DNA of 7,851 bases from Acetobacteraceae bacterium (GTDB taxonomy: Bacteria; Pseudomonadota; Alphaproteobacteria; Acetobacterales; Acetobacteraceae): contig CANJXD010000260.1 in the NCBI GenBank assembly GCA_947478535.1, forward strand, positions 1 through 7,851, in the 5' to 3' direction. Positions within the stretch are counted from its first letter, which is position 1. Every line of letters begins with the position of its first letter. Positions 4,813 through 7,851 of the stretch are shown piece by piece. Made by a program: the position numbers and the translations under genes. The notes beneath the pieces are model-generated. The model did no database searches and was not told where the DNA came from. It worked only from the letters and a program-made list of their open reading frames with translations.

Positions 4813-5769
4813 GTGTCCTCTTCCTCTATTGCCGGAAACGGCCCTGTGTCTGGTGGTGGTGACACGGTGGAGCGCGCAGCGTCACCGACGCCAGCTGAGC
4901 AACTCAAGCATGACCTCGCCACCCTAACCGTCGCCGAGTTGCGGGAGCGATATCCAGGCGAGCGCCACTCGCACGCCCGCATGCTCGACGCCGCGAGGCA
5001 TGATCCCGGCAGGAACACGGTTCATTCAGAGTTCCGGCCCTTCAAGTCCTTTCTTGCCCACATGGGGCCTAAGGGCGACCCCTTGCGCACCTTGGACCGG
5101 ACAGACTGGCGCGACCCCGAATATGGCCCCGGCAAGTGCCGCTGGGCTACGAAGGGCGAGCAAGCCAACAACCGTAGTAACACTCTGACGCTGCGCCACG
5201 CTGACGGTCGCGTGCTGCCCTTGACGGAGTGGGCGCGCATCACGGATCAAAATCCCGACACCATGCGGAAGCGTTTGCAACGTGGCGGGTGGACCGAAGA
5301 GGAGGTGATTGATGGGCGCAGCACTGCGGCGAGGCCACGGCCTGCACGAAATAAGGCGCGTATTGAAAACCCGTGGCCTGACGGATTGCCTGAAGCGGTG
5401 CAGGCGAAGCTAGCGCCGGCCTACGCGATCTTTGTTAAGTCGCTACCCGAAGCACAACGGCATCACCTCTCCCGCGCCCTCTTCGTCGCGTGGGTGCTAG
5501 GGGCGTGGGTCGCCGCGAGACAGCAGCGCGTCAGCGCCGCCTTCCCCGACTTTCGGGAAGGGGATCAGGACGTGCCTACCGGCTACACCACCCACCCTGA
5601 CGTGAGGGCACTTATGATGATGACGGCGTGTCATGCCGCCGCTCACTCCATGATGCCGCCGAGCCGTTGGAGAGAAGTAGAACATTGGTTGACTCACTCG
5701 CCCGCCCTGAACGCGACGCGCCGGGCGCTCCGGTGGAAGCTGGTGGCGGAGCACAATGGGAACCAATAG
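4813..5769 (+). CDS. HNH-like mobile-DNA protein with LDR-D...CRWAT-EQ..NR motif
   Basis: 318 residues from a GTG at 4813, with AAGG six bases upstream; an ATG at 4809 is out of frame. Residues about 73-125 carry FRPFKSFLAHMG, TLDRTD (93-98), a Tyr-x-Pro-Gly-like turn, then CRWATKGEQANNRSN (109-123). This block is typical of phage and island HNH/His-Me-finger-like nucleases or their DNA-binding relatives. After it comes LTLRHADGRVLPLTEWARIT and a helix-turn-helix-like piece ending RLQRGGWTEEEVIDG (about 124-168), also usual in that family. The usual upstream YGGRGI-type segment is not recognisable, so catalysis is doubtful. The C-terminal 130 residues are helical with a hydrophobic stretch (RALFVAWVLGAWVAARQ) and are unfamiliar. 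The gene ends 28 bases from the convergent integrase. Confidence 0.68.
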   Translation: MSSSSIAGNGPVSGGGDTVERAASPTPAEQLKHDLATLTVAELRERYPGERHSHARMLDAARHDPGRNTVHSEFRPFKSFLAHMGPKGDPLRTLDRTDWRDPEYGPGKCRWATKGEQANNRSNTLTLRHADGRVLPLTEWARITDQNPDTMRKRLQRGGWTEEEVIDGRSTAARPRPARNKARIENPWPDGLPEAVQAKLAPAYAIFVKSLPEAQRHHLSRALFVAWVLGAWVAARQQRVSAAFPDFREGDQDVPTGYTTHPDVRALMMMTACHAAAHSMMPPSRWREVEHWLTHSPALNATRRALRWKLVAEHNGNQ

Positions 5770-5797
5770 TCGAGTAACCGAACGCGCGCAGCTTGCC

Positions 5798-7537
5798 TTA
5801 TGGCGTATTGCAGGCGCCGGGGTGCAAATGCGACAGGTCTAAGCCCGGATAGGCAATCCGTTCGATATGCCCAGCCATTGTCCGGGCAGAGAAACCGCTG
5901 CCGTAGGCAGCAGCCTGCCCAGCGGTGGCCCAACCGCCCAGGGCATTCACAGCCTCACTGGACAAACCTGCTTCCAGCATCCTGTCCCGGAAACCGTGCC
6001 GAAAGCTGTGGAACACCGCGCCGGGTGAGGTCACGCCCGCCTTTTCGAGAAACCGCGCGAACCACTTGCTGAAGGGATCGCTGTAGTTGCCCAGCTTGCC
6101 TAACGGAAGGTCGGGGAAGAGCCGATCCGCACCCGCCTTCCGTTGGCGCGACACATGGGCGAGGAAGCCGATGCGGACAAGCTCGGGATGCACGGGTATG
6201 CGCCGGTCCGCCGCAATGGTCTTCAGTCGCTGCTCTTCGGCGCTTGCCTGGATCATCAGCACAGGTACGCCATCAACCTCGGTCACGTCTTTGGTGCGAA
6301 GCTGGCACGCCTCATTCAACCGCAGCCCTGCCCATAGCCCCAGAAGCGGAACCCAGAACCGGCCGCGCCGGGGATGGTTGGGGCCGGGCTTATCGTATCC
6401 AGCCTCGTCATCCTTGCAGCCTGCATACAGCGGTGCCGAGAAAACAGCGCTTAGCTCTTCGAGTGTGAACGGGCGGCGCTTCTCCCCAGTCCTGGCAGTG
6501 ATGGTCTTCGCAGTGGCCGCGTTTAGACCTTCTGCCGGGTTCCCATCCGGTAACCGGATGACCTTCTCTCGAATGCCCCAACGGTAGATTGCCGCTAGAA
6601 TGTCAAAGTGGTTGCCGACGCTCTTCGGGTGCATCGCCGCCACGCCATCCCGCTTCCCAGCTTCCGCTGCCTCCTGAACTTTTAAGCCAGGATATCGCTG
6701 CTTTGCGTTGGCTGGCAGCGTCAACAGGACCGCTTGGGCGCGGCGGCAGTCCGCTCGGGTGATGGCCGCCGCTGGTGTAGCGGCGCCGAGAAGGTCGCCC
6801 AGCACCCGGAACATGCCGTCGTATTTAAGCTTGGTCTTCGGGGCGATACCCGTTCGGTCCGGTGCCGCGAGGTAGTGCGCGCAAAGCTCGCCAAAGGTGA
6901 TGCTGGTGGGCCGTGGAGCTGGCGGCGGTAGCGCGGCGGCTACAATGCCGGCAAAGGCTGCATCATGGACGCGCTCAGTCGCCAGCCCTTCAATGTGGTC
7001 CCGGTCGCGCCGAACAACTTCCAGCATAGCGCTTCGCAGGAGGTCCACGGCGTTCCTCTGGAGCGGGGGTGGTGGGTTGTCGAAGCCGAAGCTTCGCAGC
7101 AAAGCCGGAAGGCGACGTGTGGCGACGTCGCGGCCCTCATCTCGCGCGAGATGCGCTTCGTCCTGATTGAGGTTGTCCACGACGGCCTCCGCATCGAAGG
7201 CGGCCGGGTCTTCCGCCTGAACCTTGCGAAGCTCGGCGTGAAGCCACGCGTCCACCGCCGCGCGCACATCGCCTTCACTCGGCACTGCCAGCCGTGCCGG
7301 GGCTTGTATCGCAATGCCCGCAGTTCGCTGCGCGAGTTCGCGCCGCGCCTCGGCAAAGATGGCGTCCACCACCGCCATTTCGCGGTTGTGTATCCGCCGC
7401 GCCTGGGCGTGGTCTTCGGTGCTGTAGGACTTCCAGATTTCGCGCTTGCCGAGAACCGGGCGAAGCTCGTCAGGCACCCGGCGGCGCAAGCCCCAAGGGC
7501 CACCGTTGAGGCGGGCAAGGCAGGGAACACGCGGCAA
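5798..7537 (-). CDS. Tyrosine recombinase (phage-type integrase, DUF6538-like N-terminus)
   Basis: 579 residues from a TTG at 7537-7535. This start follows a GGGGGAG sequence by five bases and gives the family-typical opening PRVPCLARLNGGPWGLRRRVP. The longest frame starts at another TTG (7597) with no ribosome-binding site. Numbered from 7537, the N-terminal DUF6538-like, arm-binding region covers about 1-60 and the core-binding helical domain about 215-345. The catalytic domain is about 355-570 with R406 (WAGLRLNEACQL), likely K439 (QRLKT), H510 and R513 (FHSFRHGFRDRM), W536 in the His/Trp position (GGWATAG) and nucleophile Y563 (RIAYPGL). All catalytic residues are present, so it should be active. 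It would integrate and excise the element at a core site, probably the tRNA-Ser tail 110 bases upstream of its start. The N-terminal half is long for the family. Confidence 0.95.
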   Translation of the reverse strand: MPRVPCLARLNGGPWGLRRRVPDELRPVLGKREIWKSYSTEDHAQARRIHNREMAVVDAIFAEARRELAQRTAGIAIQAPARLAVPSEGDVRAAVDAWLHAELRKVQAEDPAAFDAEAVVDNLNQDEAHLARDEGRDVATRRLPALLRSFGFDNPPPPLQRNAVDLLRSAMLEVVRRDRDHIEGLATERVHDAAFAGIVAAALPPPAPRPTSITFGELCAHYLAAPDRTGIAPKTKLKYDGMFRVLGDLLGAATPAAAITRADCRRAQAVLLTLPANAKQRYPGLKVQEAAEAGKRDGVAAMHPKSVGNHFDILAAIYRWGIREKVIRLPDGNPAEGLNAATAKTITARTGEKRRPFTLEELSAVFSAPLYAGCKDDEAGYDKPGPNHPRRGRFWVPLLGLWAGLRLNEACQLRTKDVTEVDGVPVLMIQASAEEQRLKTIAADRRIPVHPELVRIGFLAHVSRQRKAGADRLFPDLPLGKLGNYSDPFSKWFARFLEKAGVTSPGAVFHSFRHGFRDRMLEAGLSSEAVNALGGWATAGQAAAYGSGFSARTMAGHIERIAYPGLDLSHLHPGACNTP

Positions 7538-7614
7538 GGTCTCTCCCCCAAGTGTAGTGGGCTTGTGTAGTGGCCCGGTGGGGTAGCGCCTTGGCAAGGT
7601 ACTGATTTGCCCGA

Positions 7615-7633
7615 ATCTCTAGGAGATACCTAG
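7615..7633. promoter_or_regulatory. Overlapping palindromes between the integrase gene and the att-like core
   Basis: ATCTC-tag-GAGAT (7615-7627) and CTAGG-agata-CCTAG (7619-7633) are two overlapping perfect 5-bp inverted repeats. They lie about 80 bases upstream of the integrase TTG and 15 bases from the tRNA-like core. A regulator, excisionase or integrase arm site would be expected in this gap, but the identity of the binder is unknown. Confidence 0.3.
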
Positions 7634-7647
7634 CGCGGTCGTTGCGC

Positions 7648-7664
7648 TGGCGGAGAGGGTGGGA
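7648..7664 (-). other. Candidate attachment core: tRNA-Ser 3' end without the tRNA body
   Basis: On the minus strand the 17 bases TCCCACCCTCTCCGCCA read as the 3' end of a bacterial tRNA-Ser: the T-stem 3' strand CCCAC, acceptor strand CCTCTCC, discriminator G, and CCA. Beyond it the T-loop and the rest of the tRNA are missing (the bases before it are GGAGTT), so this is not a functional tRNA gene. A displaced or element-borne tRNA tail next to a tyrosine integrase is the usual form of an att core. The pairing of core and integrase is inferred; the partner site is outside the window. Confidence 0.55.
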
Positions 7665-7705
7665 AACTCCATTCTCTCCACCACCATCAGGAAAATCATA
7701 GACTT

Positions 7706-7851
7706 GGCGGATTCAACATCCGTAGCGAACACCACTGATTTCCTTGAGGGGTTACGGTGGTTCGATGGCAGTTCAGAGAAGACGGCTGACGGTCGTGGAC
7801 CGTACGATCATCGAGCTGCGGCGGCGTGACGGCTGGAGCATCCGCATGATC
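7706..7851 (+). mobile_element. Left end of an IS30-family insertion sequence (cut by window edge)
   Basis: A transposase start typical of the IS30 family (7765 onward) is preceded by a candidate left terminal repeat at about 7706-7735. This stretch contains GATTCAA, eleven bases, then AACA, the same spacing as I recall for the terminal repeat of IS30 itself. The exact first base is uncertain by several positions because the right end is outside the window. The element has landed about 40 bases from the tRNA-Ser-like core. The family is known to favour particular, often palindromic, targets. Confidence 0.55.
7765..7851 (+). CDS. IS30-family transposase, N-terminal fragment (cut by window edge)
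   Basis: The ATG at 7765 opens 29 codons up to the right edge. They read MAVQRRRLTVVDRTIIELRRRDGWSIRMI, quoted here in its key parts: RRRLTV, then DRTIIELRRRDGWSIRMI. The pattern of a basic start, L-T-x-x-D-R, then E-L and G-W-S-I-R-x-I is the first helix-turn-helix of IS30-type transposases, which recognises the terminal repeats. The DDE catalytic domain would lie beyond the window, so integrity cannot be judged. A GAGGGG at 7746-7751 is rather far upstream for a ribosome-binding site. The identification rests on a short N-terminal pattern. Confidence 0.65.
   Translation, partial: MAVQRRRLTVVDRTIIELRRRDGWSIRMI

Noticed and set aside
4809..4862. Short frame from ATG 4809 ending in three tryptophans, like a Trp leader peptide.
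   Set aside because: AAGG is too close (two bases) for this ATG but well placed for the GTG at 4813; no tryptophan genes or attenuator follow.
4647..5018. Minus-strand frame of 123 residues across the intergenic region and the HNH-like start.
   Set aside because: Its composition (Ser, Arg, Cys, Pro runs) is shadow-like, there is no domain, and it overlaps the supported plus-strand gene.
6940..7570. Frames of about 200 residues on both strands over the integrase N-terminal half.
   Set aside because: They are high-GC shadow frames over a long gene with clear family features; no motif or start signal supports them.
7652..7679. GGAGAG ... CTCTCC inverted repeat as a tRNA acceptor stem on the plus strand.
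   Set aside because: Only 16 bases lie between the arms, far too few for a tRNA; part of it is the tRNA-Ser tail and the rest may be chance or an IS target feature.
1..7851. CRISPR array, rRNA or complete tRNA genes.
   Set aside because: I saw no evenly spaced repeats and no complete tRNA or rRNA signature on either strand.

Overview
This GC-rich window (I estimate about 65% G+C by eye) looks like part of an integrated mobile element or genomic island in an alphaproteobacterium. The DUF6538-type tyrosine integrase and the recombinase-associated small proteins fit that class, and I would lean weakly to Rhodospirillales/Acetobacteraceae. There are no housekeeping genes. Almost everything recognisable is recombination, DNA modification or DNA binding.

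Layout. (1) Positions 1-1959, all on the minus strand, hold a small-serine recombinase (1303-1959), two small unknown proteins (713-1003 and 1005-1238), a Vsr mismatch endonuclease (222-671) and the first 79 codons of a C5-cytosine DNA methyltransferase (1-238) that runs off the left edge. Stops and starts are tight or overlapping, so these probably form one transcription unit. (2) Positions 1963-2002 hold a 40-bp imperfect palindrome directly in front of the recombinase. It contains a symmetric pair of promoter-like motifs pointing both ways. (3) Positions 2214-4148, plus strand, hold four genes: a ribbon-helix-helix-like protein, a winged-helix-like protein, an unknown helical protein, and a short CxxCxH zinc/HTH protein. 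(4) Positions 4219-4497 hold a small predicted lipoprotein. (5) Positions 4498-4812 have no gene but carry several hairpins. (6) Positions 4813-5769 hold an HNH-like mobile-DNA protein. (7) Positions 5798-7537, minus strand, hold a tyrosine recombinase whose best start is a TTG with a good ribosome-binding site. (8) Positions 7648-7664 hold a 17-bp match to a tRNA-Ser 3' end without the tRNA body, a likely attachment core. (9) From about 7706 an IS30-family insertion sequence begins, cut by the right edge.

How it fits together. The integrase and the tRNA-Ser tail would mark one end of the island. The methyltransferase and Vsr form a modification-plus-repair pair: Vsr corrects the T:G mismatches that arise when 5-methylcytosine deaminates. 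Whether a restriction enzyme accompanies them lies outside the window. The plus-strand 2214-4148 group is dominated by predicted small DNA-binding proteins. It is the part most likely to be an uncharacterised module (element control, maintenance or packaging), but the sequence alone does not give its function.
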